DNA of 64,000 nucleotides from Burhinus oedicnemus (GCA_008921705.1 VFFE01007486.1:4843044-4907043), one strand, 5' to 3'; positions 22,295-35,800 are shown, counted from the first letter of the stretch. Notes: generated by a model not told the origin, from the sequence alone. Numbers and translations: made by a program.

Positions 22295-22926
22295 AATCAT
22301 AGAATCACAGAATCATAGAATGGTTTACGTTGCAAGGGACCTTAAAGATCATCTAGTTCCAACTCCCCTGCCATGGGCAAGGACACCTCTCACTAGACCT
22401 GGTTGCTCAAAGCCTCATCCAACCTGGCCTTGAACACTTCCAGGGATGGGGCATCCACAGCTTCCCTGGGCAACCTGTTCCAGTGCCTCACCACCCTCCT
22501 AGTGAAAAATTTCTTCCTGAGATCTAATCTAAATCTACCCTCTTCTAGTTTGAAGCCATTACCCCTCGCTCTATCACTACATGCCCTTGTAAAAAGTCCC
22601 TCTCCAGCTTTCTTGTAGGCCCCTTTCAGATACTGGAAGGCTGCTATAAGGTATTCTCAGAGCCCTCTCTTCTCCAGGCTGAACAACCCCAACTCTCTCA
22701 TCCTGTCCTCTTAGCAGAGGTGTTCCAGCCCTCTGATCTTCTTCGTGGCCTTCCTCTGGACCCATTCCAACAGGTCTGTGTCCTTCTTATGTGGGGGCTC
22801 CAGAGCTGGACACAGTCCTCCAGGTGGGGTCTCACGAGAGAGGAGTAGAGGGGCAGAATCACTTCCCTCGACCTGCTGGCCACGCTTTTTTTGATGCAGC
22901 CCAGGATACAGTTGGCTTCTGGGCTA
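22295..22926 (-). mobile_element. CR1 LINE 3' fragment (minus)
   Basis: On the plus strand it begins AATCATAGAATCACAGAATC, the reverse-complemented CR1 terminal 8-mer repeat, then GACCTTAAAGATCATCTAG, the whole reverse complement of the ORF2 C-terminus (frames at 22403-22618, 22577-22765 and 22698-22952 are reading shadows or pieces of it), and stops at ..CAGTTGGCTTCTGGGC. Minus-strand pieces include [24 protein letters not shown] and LVRPHLEDCVQLW. It is 5'-truncated within ORF2 and frameshifted. Divergence from 19679-20700 shows a different CR1 subfamily or age. Confidence 0.93.
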
Positions 22927-22952
22927 AAATGTTGTAACAGTCTGGACTCCAT
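22698..22952 (-). pseudogene. CR1 ORF2 C-terminal fragment
   Basis: Minus-strand frame containing [39 protein letters not shown] and a NGSRGRPRRRSEGW segment where the frame has shifted. It is the CR1 ORF2 C-terminal region of the element at 22295-22926 and is non-functional. Confidence 0.85.
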
Positions 22953-25900
22953 TACAATTGGATACTCGGGTAACTTTATGAACTACATTGGAGAAATTAG
23001 TTATATGTTGTGAGAAAAACTAGAGTTTGCACCAATAGCTTTTACTTCAATGCTCATTTATTTGAAGGGCCTGGAAGAATATTATTTAGTTGATATGGGA
23101 TACTGAACTGTTATATCCAAGATCAAAGCTTGCTCGCTGTGCTAGATCAACCTGATAAGGGTACAGTATTCATCATGATTATCTGATTATACACGTAGTT
23201 TATACTACCTAATAGTAGTATTTTCTTTGTGGTAGATTTCAAATGTTACAGTATGGTATGTCAGGGTTTGTATTGTAGGGCTCCAGCAGATGGCAGAGGA
23301 GACAGACTTTGAATAGGTGAAGTTTTCAGGTACTCTGTTAAATTAGTACAAGATAATAAGTTTTATTTGAGCTTCAGCAAACCTGCTGGTTTCACTTGAC
23401 TCGGTTTCATTGAAGTCAAAGCAGTGTGTAGGGTTTATGGGGGCTCACATGCCCTTCATGGTTGTTGGGCCTTAGTTTGTGAAAATAAAACATACTGGAA
23501 TAGAGATTGCCCATTTGGGATCTGAAAAGATTACAAAGGTGTTTTTCTCCTGTAAATTCAGTCATTGATTTTAGAATCAGTGCCTGAGGGGAAAGCAACC
23601 TATGGGGGGACAGTCCTGTTCTCTAACTTAAAAATACTTCATAAAAGAGGCATAAATGTAATTTGTAAATACGTAAACGTATTTGTAAGTATGAGCCAAG
23701 GCCTGCCTTGGTTCTCATTTACATCACAGTAAACCCCAAATAATAAAACTGACATAGTCCATGTGCATTATTAAGAGTCTCAGTTTGTATCAAGATCCCC
23801 TGTGTAATCCCATAGAACACTCATTAAAGCAGCTGTAGAATGTCTAGGTAAGTAAGAAAATGCCACGTAAACTAATAAGCCGTACACAGCCCTACGTAAA
23901 GCATAGTAAAGCGTGATGAAGCAGCTGTATTTTTGCTCTTCCAAAATGGTTTTGCAATATGTTCTGTGCTCACCTGAATGAGAACTATAAACCTCTGAGC
24001 TGTATGAAGAACAGCACAGGCATAAGTGTGCACGTGCAGGTTGTGAACTGTGGTCTAAATTCACTGAAACTTAACATGAGGAGACGTGAAAAAGAGGAAC
24101 GCACAGAGGGAAAAGGAACAGTATTGCAACAATTACTTTCATCATATTTTTTTGGGAGGGACATGAACCTTTGTTGGTGAGGTAAGAGGACCCATATTAG
24201 GACATGCTGATACGGGAATTTACAGCTTCAGTGCATCCCCTGAAGTACCTCCCATTTCTTGTTCAGCTTCCTCCAAACTATAAATGGTTCTGGATCTTCT
24301 GTGATCCCTTTTAAAAAGCAACATCAGTAGTTGCAGCAGTGTTTCTCTGGCAGGCACTCCCTGCCTGGGGAAATTTCTTCATGCTTTGCAGCATAAAGAA
24401 ATTGCTTTTGCTTTACAGCAAAGTTGGTAATTTGTCCATGGGAAATTCTGTACTACTTTAAGAGGAGATACCAGAGCAACTCTGTCCATCGAATTCTTTT
24501 AGGGACCATGAACATCCATAGTTAAATAGGAAGCTCTGTTGAAGAGAACGGAATTGCACCCACTTATGTCAAGAGCTAAAATGAATTTTATTACTTTATG
24601 CTACTGCTAGGGTCTCTGTAAATAAGTTGTTAACTTTAAATGAACAAAGAGGGGACTATGTTTTTCTGGTGAATGCTGCACAAACAAGGCAGAGGTTGCT
24701 AATACTAACCCTACCTTAATGATAGAGAATTCCTGAGGATGTTCATCTGAAGAAATAGATGTGCTGCTGGTCACCATATACTGAAAAAGCATATGCATAA
24801 GTGAGGAATTTGGTCAAAAGAACAACAGCTACCACCTCCTTCAATAACATATCAGTTTTTAAACTATTTCAAGTCTGTCTTTTCTCTGTTAATTCTGGCC
24901 AAACAAGTGAGGACAAATGCTAAGTTACTAGATTTTTGCTAAATTTATGAAGTGTATATGAAAAGAAATAATTTTTTGATCTACCCTCTGTGATATTACA
25001 GGATACAGGAAAGATTTTTCACTTTTTAATTATGATGAGGTTTCATTTATTATTTCTCACAGGGCAAAAACTGCCCCTCCTCGCTTGAAATAATAGTACC
25101 CATCACTAACATTTATCCACTCCAGAGTGGCACTACTTGACAAACACCAGTATTCAAATAGCTGTTTCAGTTCACGTTGTAGTTCTTTTACCAGATACTT
25201 TATAGTTCATATTCAGTTAGTGAGACCATTTGTGAGGCACTTTGTTGCATGTTCTTAATAAGGAATTGCTATCTAGCCACTGTGGAATGCCAGGCATTTG
25301 TCAAGATCCATTGGACAGTAGGCACCTTGTGAACCCCTCCTGCACTGCTCTAAATATCCAACTGTGTTCTGTACGTTTCTGCTATGTCTGATCTTTACTC
25401 ATGTTTCAGTCTGAGCAATCAAATAATTTCTCAGGTGAGTAAATGAAATTAAATGGGAATTGTGGCTAGGTAATTTCACCATTTCCATATTTACCTACAT
25501 CTTTTGCAATGCCTCAGTATCAATGGAAGCCTGTGAAGGTTTTAACTTCCATGTATTTTTTGCTTTTGTGTGGCATTATTGACTGGGACTGTGATAAATG
25601 TGAGTTCACTTTATAGTTACATCTCTCTTATCTCTGAGAACGTAGATCCTAAACCCATGGTTTCTCAGTCCCTCACAGAATTCAGTCGATACTGAACAAT
25701 GACAGAAGCTCCTGAATTCTACACAAGAGTTTTGCATGTTATAGAAGAGCTTAATATTATATGAGTAATAGAATACTTACAGTGTGGCTGAGCATACCTG
25801 TTAAAGAGAAGGTTGTAGCTGCAGCAAAACTAATAAGGCATTTTTTGTAAGACAATAATGTCAGAGCCAGCAGATAACATACTTAATTCTAATCAGCTTT

Positions 25901-28496
25901 CACTAATCACGGAAGGTAAAATTAGTTATTAGTGTTGAGTCACAACTTTCTTTAAGTAGCAGTCTAAATCTAATTACCATAAGTTACTTTGCTTTCCACT
26001 TAATACTTTATTGTTGTCCACAAACGTTTTGGTGAACTGGAGGCTATTTATACCTGAGTTGATGATGTGCTGTCTTTTTCTTCAGTTTATTTGTATGATT
26101 GATGTGCAGTGATCAGATATTAGTTCAGATACTGATTTTACTGCTGAAAAGTTCATGACTCTCATAAGAGTGAAATCTGGTATCTTGATTAATCATATGA
26201 TGTATTTGGAATCTGGTTTCAAATTTGTGTAAACTGGCATGACTTAATTGACCTTCAGATTCAGTAAAACTCATATCTGTGTTTGTAGGAAAAGAGGGTT
26301 AAGAGAAAAGGGAGGGAAAATAATTTACTCTTGAAGTAGGTTATTAAAATTAAATTTGTTTATATTTTAATAAAATGTAGTTAATTTTTTTAAAATCAAG
26401 ATGCCACAGCATAAGAGAGTATGTCAGCCAGGTTCCCGTTGGCTTAAACAGTAGTGTGACCGTGGAGAGTCTTTAGAATAGTAGAACTGAAATCAGTGGG
26501 AACAGAATTAGACCAATGCTGAAGGCTTCCAAAAATTCTGTCCTAAAAATACACGTGCTGTCTTATGAGTTCATTCATGTGGTGAGGTCATGGATTTGAA
26601 CTTGAACTCATCGCTTGATGCCTTTAACTCTTTAATTGAGAGCATCTGAGGCCCCAACAAGTGGCTTGCTGATGCAGTTGCTGATCTCCACCAGACACAC
26701 AGGCAGTAGGATGGGTGGTTTGCTCTGGCCTGGAGAAGCCACCATAGCTGCAGTATGAAGGCTGCAGCATGGAGATCACAAGGCAGCGTGAAAGGGCTTG
26801 GGCTTGGGTTATGCTATCCCTGCCAGTATCTGGCGGTCAGCTGTAGTGATGAAGGCAGCTTTGCTATCTTGGGTGCTGCAGTGTGTGTGTTGGACTCCAA
26901 GTGGCATCCAAAGCCTGTAATCCCAGGGAGCGGAATCCAAATAGATGTGTCCGCTGCCAGGTCTATGTTGGGGATGGAGAGCAGCTCTGGGCCTTTCAGC
27001 CAGGGTGGCTCTGGAGCAAAGTCAAGATCCCCAATGTGTAACAGAGCCAGGGCATTGCATAATTCTGCTCCTGACACGTTTGGACATGGTGAACGGGTCC
27101 AATTCTGACACTGAGGGGTGGTGGGGCCAAGGGGCGTGACTGCAATACTGAGGTTTTCAGTCTTCTCCCAGCTTTCATCTCATATATGTTGCTTTAAAAT
27201 AACTTTGTATGGATTTGTAGTCCTGGCAGCAGGTGCATAATTCATCCCTAGATGTTGCAATGCTATGAAGTAAATAAATCAAAACAATTTTCTGTCTCTT
27301 AGGATGACTACAGTAAATATTTGCTATGCAAAATTTAGCAAGAAATGTAAAATCTTAACTAATTTTCTCTCCCCAAAATAGAACTGTCTATAGAAGTTCC
27401 AAAACTAATTTTTAAAATTTTCCCTAGTATTTCATTGAAATTTGTTGGGTTTTGTTTTGGGTTTGGGGTTTTTTCTCCAGAAAGCAATTTCCACTTTACA
27501 TCTGAAAACTATTGATGCCAGCACTTCTATAAATGAGGTCTAATATTGCTTGTGAGTTGTGAGAGCAGGTTCCCTGCATCAGTTCAGAGAAACACCAAGC
27601 TTTTTTCCTCCAGTTTTTATGCAGTTGTACATTGGTCAGGTAAGATAGCTCTGATCCCCACACATAGTTATAAAAGCATGCATCCACCCAACTCAAGGAC
27701 GGTGATTATCCATGTAAGAATTTTTGCACTGAAGTGCTAAGGCTGTTTTTAAGTCAATAGAGTTAAGCCTGGCTTTACACCTGAACTTAGCCTGAATTTA
27801 AACCTCTGAGAGATTGTTCAGTTTGTACTGAGGTTGTTTTGGTTTAGCTGATGGCTGTGTCTGCTCTCTGAGTAGCTGTGCTGGTTGAAGGCCTTGTTAT
27901 CCGTGCCAGTGGCTTGTTATTTTCCATCTGGGGCTTAATATGTCCAAAACTTTGCCAGAATAAGGGCTTGTGCAACTTCTCCACTGAAGGCAAAAGCACC
28001 TAAGACATCCGATAGGTCTTCTTGACTGGTGGTCTCTTTGAGTGAAAATATCTTCTGCTAGCAGCATTTTGCAGGCAGTGGACTCCAACTGCCAGATTGC
28101 AATGGGAGCACTAATGCATTAAACCAGCAGGGCTAGATCTGGAGCAGGTAGTCTATTCATGGCTTGAATTTATTAGCTATGTGTTTAAATTAACAAAAAT
28201 AGGCTGCTTAAATAAACCTGTCTATGCTTGACCCACTATTGTAAACTACTTACAAAATAAATAAATGAAGTATAAAACCCATGAACTTGTAAATGGAGAT
28301 CTAAGGCATAAGTCTTGCACTGAGAGGTGTTCAGGTGGTCTCATTACTCATGTGGGGCACCACAAAAGATGGAGGATCTCACTGCGAGAACAAAGGGCCA
28401 TTCACACATGCCATGTTGCTGGGCTTGGTCTCGGTAAGTTCTGACTTCTCCAAAGAAGTTTTATTTTTTTCTATTTTTGGAAAAAAGAAAAAAAAA
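22927..28496. other. Non-coding DNA, no gene recognised
   Basis: Unique-looking sequence. A CTCF-like motif CCAGCAGATGGCAG lies at 23283-23296. The GC-elevated patch at about 26640-27170 gives overlapping open frames on both strands (longest 117 codons, 26755-27108 +), but none has a recognisable domain or splice structure. The rest is AT-rich. Confidence 0.5.
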
Positions 28497-28832
28497 AGTC
28501 AGCTACAGCAGGTTGCCCAGGAGTGTGTCCAGTCAGGTTTTTAATATCTCCATGGATGGAGACTCCACAAGCTCTCTTGCCAAACTCTCCCAGTGTTTGA
28601 TAACCCTCACAGTAAATGAGGGAATTTTTTTCTTATTTCTGGAAAGAATTGCCTGTATTCCAGTTTGCGCTTATTCTCTCTTGTCCTTTCAGTGGGCACC
28701 ACTGAGAAGACTCTGTCTCCTTATTTACTATCAGGTATTTACACACATTCCTAAGATCCCTCTAAGCCTTCTTTTTCTCAAGGCTAAACATTCCCAGCTC
28801 TCTCAGCCTTTTCTTGTATGACAGATGCTCCA
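28497..28832 (-). mobile_element. Old CR1 fragment (minus)
   Basis: Plus-strand text is a decayed reverse complement of a CR1 3' part: CAGCTACAGCAGGTTGCCCAGG, GTCCAGTCAGGTTTTTAATATC, GGAGACTCCACAAGCTCTCT, AACCCTCACAGTAAATGAGG, TCTCTTGTCCTTTCAGTGGG, CACCACTGAGAAGACTCTGTC, then CCCAGCTCTCTCAGCC and GATGCTCC. The extreme CR1 3' terminus is missing; an A-rich run (28481-28497) lies there instead. It belongs to the same older class as the element at 5840-7380. Confidence 0.85.
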
Positions 28833-31380
28833 CTATGTGACCCGAACTCTACTTGCAGATAGCAGGCAGTCCCTTTTAATCAGCTACTAGGTAATTGAGC
28901 AGGCCAATATGGTTTTACCTAAACTCTGCTTAGAGGACAAGGACTTGCTATTTAAAAGTATTTAATTTAGTTAAAATAATACACATTCACTGAAGAGCAG
29001 AAAACGGAGTCTCTGTGCTATTACTTCTGTCAAGGTTTTTTTGGTTTTGTTCTGTCTTTTAAAGTTTATTATTTCATCTAGCTTTACCTGTTGGTAAAAA
29101 TCTGCACTACATGGCAGGAAATTATGCTTGTTTTGCTAGCCCTCACCCTTCATTCCTGGAAAAGTATGAGAGTATCTTACGTTGCTCAGCTCTGACTTCA
29201 TAGTCCAGTTAAGGAAATGCATGAGAGACAGTGAGGCTGTATTGCCAACCCAGAATAAAAGTCGTGAGTCAGTCCTCAAAAACCAGTAAGCTCAGAAGCT
29301 ATTTACTGAATAATTATATATTGTTTAAGTATCTTTAGGAGAGTCCTATGTTTGCCTTCTGTTTGGTTCTTTTTTAGTCTGAATATTTATGTCACGTTCT
29401 CAAGCTTTCATTTGAACCTTATGGGATAAAAATACTTGTATATATAAAAAACAAGTTATATAAGCATTTCATTATTAATTTTTAGATATATTTATGTATA
29501 CATATGTATGTGCATATGAAAAGGTAAATTCTTAACTAAAGTTCTAACTGTTGAATTTACTTGGAGAAAACCAAAGGTAGTATAAAAGGGAACTGTGATA
29601 AGCTTGTATGACAAATTAAGTACTACACGATGGGTACAATCCCATCAGCCAAAAGACAAGAGCAAGATGTAATTATTTTGCTTGGAGATTATTTGTGATG
29701 GGACATTCTGTGGAGATTGTCTTTGTCTCCACTGTGGATTCAATAATGCAGTAAGTACAATTTTGTGGACTTCAGTCTTTGAGAAGCGTTTTGTTTACTT
29801 CTATGTTCCTTATAATTGATTATTTACAGGTGCACGTGAGGCATAATTCATCTTTCCAAACTCACTAGTAAAACTCTGAGCAGAATAAAAAGAAATTATT
29901 TCTCTGTCATAATCTGCACTCGTATCTCCTTATCTCACCTCAGAATATTAGAAACCATGCTAATACTTTACAGCAAAGAAATGCAGTGTAAGGAGGTAAT
30001 TCTTTACTACCATCCTGTAGAAATTGAACAAGTTTCTAAATTAAAGGAGTACAAAGGGGGGGGGTTGTTTCATTTTCTCTGCTCTTTAATGTTTTCCCTG
30101 TAATTATTTTGCAGCAGGTGTGAGCATCCTTGCTACCAGGCAACTACTTTCCTGGCTAAAATGTAAATACATGATTCATTGTCCCTGTGGAGCCCTAAGC
30201 ATAGGACTTTAATGGCATCACAGTTAATTATTAGTATAAAGTTATGGGGACATATTTTTCCTTTAGCTGGCTGGGGATGCTATTAAATGAATGGGGATGA
30301 TTTGCTTAGCAAAACTTGTTAACTATTAGCTTACTGTGTCTTAAGGCATACCTTGCTTGAAAGATGACATTGCAGGCATTTCAGTCAGATTACATTAGAT
30401 TTATTATATTCATGAGGCTTTGAATCTCTTGAAAACTTACAAATATTTACAAATAGGTTGAACAAACAACGTCCTATGTAGCTGAATTTCAGGAAAAAAA
30501 AGCATATTAATTTCTTTTTTTCTTGGTATACAATATATTTAAGAGTTTGCAATTTTATCTCAATATTAGGTCATCGGTCCAGGTACTGGGTTTTTCTTCA
30601 GCAGCAGCAGTGTCTTCCTTGCTGCCCTATGGCCTGAGTGAGAGCGCCTGTGCAGTCTTGTTCTGTGTGTTAGGCTGACACTTCCATGAAGTGTTTTTTG
30701 CAGTGATTGGGTATTTCAGCTATCATGCTCATGTGCTGTAGTTTTGTTTTCTTGGCTTTAGCAGATTTTGCTGTGTGTAGACCTGTCCAGAGCCCACTGC
30801 CTACCTGGGAACAAGGAAATACGGCACGTGGGAGTGGGCAGTCTCTAATGGAATAAGTTGTCTATTGAGAGGAATTGCAAAGACCCCTGGGATGGAGAGA
30901 GGCTGAGCACATCTGACTTGGGCTGTGTTGTGTCTGTGTCTTTGCTTTCTTTGGTTGTTCTGAGGCACTGAAGCAGACACCCGAAAATAAGACTTGTGAG
31001 GAAGATAAGGTTTCTGTTTATTTTTGGCTAAATGCAAAACCAGTAAACTCCACCTCTGTTTCAAAAAGGTTCTTTTAACAGATACAAGATGGCCTTGTCC
31101 GAAGGTCTTTAATGCCTAATTCACTTATCTGAGTGACGGCACCCATCTGAGACAAAACTTTCCAAAATGGAAAATGTCCTGCTACAGTATCGTACTCAGT
31201 TTCCTTACTATGCCGTGGTGGTACATCAGCATGAAGAACCAGGTATCCTGTCTCCAGGATTGGCTGTAAACAGGTGTCTGGGGTGAACTTGTATAATGTT
31301 TCTCTTCAGTAATCTCACAACCTGTAGATGTTTTCACGTCAGGGCATCCATAACATCCTTTTTCAGGGAGTTCCATGGCC
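28833..31380. other. Non-coding DNA
   Basis: AT-rich, with a run of nine G at about 30057-30065 and no recognised repeat or gene. Confidence 0.5.
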
Positions 31381-31816
31381 TGAGGGATGGGATGCTATCC
31401 AGAGGGACCTGGACAGGCTTGAGAAGTGGGCCCATGTGAACCTCATGACATTCAACAAGGCCAAGTGCGGGGTTCTGCACCTGGTTCAGGGCAACCCCCG
31501 GTATCAATACAAGCTGGGGGAGGAAGGGATTGAGAGCAGCCCTGCAGAGAAGGACTTGGTGGATGAAAAGCTGGACATGAGCCGACAATGTGCACTCACA
31601 GCCCAGAAAGCCAACCGTATCCTGGGCTGCATCAAAAGAAGCGTGGCCAGCAGGTCAAGGGAGGTGATTCTGCCCCTCTATTCCGCTCTCATGAGACCCC
31701 ACCGGGAGTCCTGCATCCAGCTCTGGAGTCCTCAGCACAGGAAAGACATGGACCTGTTGGAGCGGGTCCAGAGGAAGGCCACAAGTGATCAGAGGGCTGG
31801 AACACCTCTGCTATGA
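31328..31816 (+). pseudogene. CR1 ORF2 fragment fused to unrelated upstream codons
   Basis: A 162-codon open frame. Its first 18 or so codons come from unrelated flanking DNA; from [17 protein letters not shown] onward it is the CR1 ORF2 C-terminal region, identical in most positions to the product of 19713-20294. The N-terminal fusion is chance. The continuation is out of frame (31785-32066) and then truncated by the deletion, so no functional protein is expected. Confidence 0.88.
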
Positions 31817-32110
31817 GGACAGGCTGAGAGAGTTGGGGTTGTTCAGCCTGAAGAAGAGAAGGCTCCGGGGAGACCTTATTGCGGCCTTTCAGTACTTAAA
31901 AGGGGCCTACAGGAAAGATGGGAACAAGCTTTTTAGCAGGGCCTGTTGTGATAGGACAAGGGGTGATGGTTTTAAAGTACAAGAGAATAGATTTAGACTA
32001 GATAGAAGGAAGAATTTCTTTACAATGATAGTTGAAGATGTCTCTGCTCATTGCCAAGAAGTTTGAACTATATGACCTTTAAATGTCCCTTCCAACCCAA
32101 ATTATTCTAT
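31381..32110 (+). mobile_element. CR1 LINE with mosaic identity to the copy at 19679-20700
   Basis: From GAGGGATGGGATG (31382) to about 31965 this is nearly letter-for-letter the same as 19861-20440; I count three substitutions in about 577 bp. It shares that copy's frameshift near the KATSDQRAG segment and its shortened KDLVDEKLD segment. Beyond about 31965 the two diverge sharply: several mismatches per 60 bp, and deletion of the roughly 100 bp encoding RVVKHWHRLPREVVDAPS..LDGALSNL. It ends in a degraded CCAACCCAAATTATTCTATCC. Confidence 0.93.
31785..32066 (+). pseudogene. CR1 ORF2 C-terminal tail, truncated
   Basis: Continues [19 protein letters not shown].. and ..LFSRACCDRTRGDGFKVQENRFRLDRRKNFFTM, then jumps across the deletion to VEDVSAHCQEV, reading the element's 3' segment. 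It belongs to the CR1 copy at 31381-32110. Confidence 0.85.
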
Positions 32111-32254
32111 CCTTATCTAGTATGTGAAAAACTGCATTGTTTTGCTTCATTTCAAATGACTCTCTATGACTTTTGATGCCATTTAGCTCTTGTACTTGAG
32201 GACACTGAATAATTGGTCCCTATGCACCATCTGCATACTACTCATGAATTTGCA

Positions 32255-32815
32255 AACCTTTATCATATCCTTCCTAGGACATGATATCCTTTTTATCCAG
32301 ATTGAAGAGTTATCACTTACTTAGTAGTTCCTCATCCAGAAGTCATTTTATATCCTTGCTGCCCCCTTTTCTGATCCTTTCCCAATTCTACTATATCCTT
32401 TCTGAAATGAGAGGACCCAAACTGTACCAGGTATCAAGGTAAGCTGGGGATTTATTCAGTGGTGTGATGATGCTTTCAATTTTGTTCCCTGTTCCTTTCC
32501 TAATATCCTTTTCAATTATTTGGTGTCTTTTTTCTGACTTCTACTGACCACTAAGTAGATATTTTCTTATGGAACTATTTACAAATCTAAGATTTCATTC
32601 CTGAGTAGCTGTGGTTGTAAAATGTCATTTCATATTGAAGCTAGGTTTGCTGTACTTAAGCACATCGCTTTCCCTTCACCTTCCTTGAATTCATTTGCCA
32701 TTTTACTGCTCGTTCAGTATCAGGAATCTCTTTTGCAGTCCTGCATGGTTAGGTCTTGTCTTTAATATTGCAGATTTACCATTTCACTGCTTACCCCTGT
32801 TTCTGAGCGAGCCTG
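32255..32815 (-). mobile_element. Ancient CR1 relic (minus)
   Basis: Plus-strand landmarks match the reverse complement of old, pan-reptilian CR1: CCTTTATCATATCCTTCC, CCTTGCTGCCCCCTTTTCTGATCC, CCCAATTCTACTATATCC, GAGAGGACCCAAACTGTACC, GGATTTATTCAGTGG, CCTTTCCTAATATCCTTTTC, CTTCCTTGAATTCATTTGCC, and TTCACTGCTTACCCCTGTTTC. Strong divergence and loss of the reading frame indicate an insertion older than the modern bird orders. It sits almost directly beside the much younger CR1 at 31381-32110. Confidence 0.75.
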
Positions 32816-35800
32816 TATTCACTATGCATGCACAGTATTCATTTAGCCTCACTGCAATGGCCTTGTCTTCTCTGGGTACTTGTTATCACACCCTGAACAT
32901 TAACTGGGCCTGCAGAGTTGCTCTGACAGTCCTTTTGCACTTTACGTGTTTGAAGGCAGAATTATTAGTCAATTTGCTAGCTGATCCTTGTGCTGTTTAG
33001 GGCAGGATGAGAAGGTTATTCTGTTGCTGTATTTCATTTACTCCTCTCCGTGATTTTCATCTGGGCACAACTTCAGCTTTTTGAAGGACGTCATCTTGTT
33101 CTCAAGCTTTCCTTACTAGGTGAGATGCATTAGTACTGTGTTTTCAGTCAGGTGTTTTTCCACATAATCTCTCTGCAGCCTCTGAGGATTTGGCATTTTT
33201 TAGTGTCTTGTTTCTGTTTCAGGTGTTCTCATCCTTTAACTTAAACACAATTTTGAAAGTAAACAAAGAAAGAGAGAAAAAAAAAGAAATCTACCTTGTT
33301 GCCTTTGGCAGTAGTCTCGCTGGATCAGGGCCAGCCAGGACCTGGCCATTCAAGTCAGACAATTACTCTTTGTAGTTACATCTACTTTTGTGAAGTTATG
33401 GTGTATCGGAGTTTATGCTTCTGTGTTTGCAAAAGCCACAGCTTTTTATATTTATAGGTCATAATATCCTCACATGATGTTCTTCAACAAGGGATTTCCC
33501 TGCAATGAAACAGTTCATATGTGTAAGCTCCAGTGGGCTGTTCTTATGAGAGGTAAACTCCTAGGTTACTTGCGTGAAAGATGGGGTTTTTTTGTAACAC
33601 CAGTTAAAATGGTGATGCCAGCTCCTACCTGACATTTGCAGCTATGCTGCTTGTTACGCATGACTGAGAAAATAAACAATGCTTACAAGAAATGCTAGAA
33701 ATAGAATGTTTGATTCGTATTATCATTAGGGATAGGGGAAAGCATGTAATCCAACAGACTGCAGCTAGTAAAACATTGATTTATTTTAATTCAGTAAATA
33801 TTAAAGTTGCTTGGAAAAGGTAAAACCAGAAAATAACCAGGTCAGAAGACTAAAATATTGTTATTGCCTCTGTCAATAATAAACGCGCCATAGACAGCAA
33901 AATGGATGGATCAAATGATGAGCAATCTATGCATCCACTGCTTGGCTTTAGAGGTCCTTTTCTTACACATGGTTGGGGAAAACTGAAAGCCTTTTGTGAA
34001 ATTAGGGACTGCATTGTAAAAATATGAAGAAGATACAGTTCTGCAGTTTGGCAGGTGCTGTAGGTCTTTGTCCTTTTCCTAGCTTCAGGGGTCCACCTCG
34101 TACTGAACTCATGATATTGAGGTTTGGCTGTAGGTGATGTCCTTGGCTTCCACCACACATTGTGCCTGCAAGTCTGTCTATCCAATCGTGTAACCAGTCT
34201 TGAATTCAAGGCTGCAGGGCTTTTTACTTGAGTGGGTATCACAGCTCCCAGTAGGTGCACGGTCACTTTGGCCACTTGGCAACGGACCTCTGTGCACTCC
34301 CTATGAGAGCCAGCCTGTCACTCCTGCATGGTAGCACCGTTACACAGGTGGACCGTGAGTGCTCAAGGGATGTGACACCTTCTGCAGTAAAGCAAAATCA
34401 GACTGTTAGTGCATTGCTATTAGTGGTAAGAAAAAATACAAAACGAAATAACTTACAGCTTGTAGAGCAGTATAGTTGCAATTACAAAAACAACGTAAAG
34501 ACATATTATACCAAATAGAAAAGGAAATAAAAATCTGTTCGATCAGAAGACTAGAATATACTCATTAGGTTAATTTTACATTGCATAAATAACTGATTAT
34601 AGCTGGGATATAACAACTGAAATCATAAGTTCAGTACTAATTCTCTACCAGATAATAAGAACTATTTTCTGAGACACTGATGTTATGTTTCTCCATGACT
34701 TGAGGCAATACTGCAGAAAATTATGAAAATAATTTTAAGAAAATAATATATATTTGGGAATATATTTGTTTCATATAACAAAGGAACGTTGTGCCTCATG
34801 TTTGTGTTATACTTTCTTAGAGAAGACGATTATACCTGACACAAACAACTGTTTCTACCCAGATGCATACTTTCCCCATGGAGTCTTTTGTGGGATTTTG
34901 ACATGTCATAGCACAGTAAAACCAGGCTCATACATGCTTTCCAATTAATTGTGATAATAAGTTGTCAAGCTGCAACACTTAATTTAGTACAATGAAATTG
35001 CAGTTTATTGGTTTTAGTGGTTTTCATAAGATCTTGAAACAGTAATAGACAATGCACCTTTTTTTATTTATAACTGCACTGTTTATGGTGGCAGATTTTT
35101 ATAGAAGCAGTAATTCTGCTAACAATTGCACTGTCAACTCTTATCTCCAGGTGGGAAAACAAAAACATTTGTATTGAACACATATTTCACTGCTAAGTGA
35201 TATGGGAATTTTAATTTGTAACCTTTCAAAGGAGGTAAATAACTTTTTTCCCTTTCTGTTTAATGATTTTTTCTCTCCTTCCTCATCTATCCATTTTTCC
35301 CTTTGAAATCAGTTTTACTCTGTTTTTGGAGCTTATCAGTTGTAGGTGACAGCAAGCAACTTCCTATGCATTGGACAGACATGAAGTAAAGTCTTTATCT
35401 TTCAAGTCAGATTGCAGGTGAGAGGAGGGGACACACTCTGAAGAATTTGCACATTTGCCTTAGGAAAGCTCCGATACTTGATGTTTGATTCTTCACTTAC
35501 TCTTGTCTGTGCCACTTCTAAGCTGGAACAGAAATCTCTCTGCCAAAGCTTCTCTCTCTCCTGCAGGTGTTTCTTCCACAGCAGTGAACACCATGAGTTC
35601 AGATACCTTCCCAACCATAGTACCAGAAGCTTAGTAGTTTGAATGAAAGCTCAGATCTTGCCATAGCTGGGAGCCAGATTCTTTAGAGAATATATTTTAT
35701 ATAATATATTTATATGAAATATGTATTCTGATAAGTAAGTTTGTTGATTTTCCAAGTTTTCATACTTAATCTATATGGTCATTGCACCGACTTTCAGGCA

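Noticed and set aside
26755..27108. Plus-strand open frame of 117 codons in a GC-raised patch
   Set aside because: Overlaps other open frames on both strands, lacks any domain, and is explained by fewer stops in GC-richer DNA.
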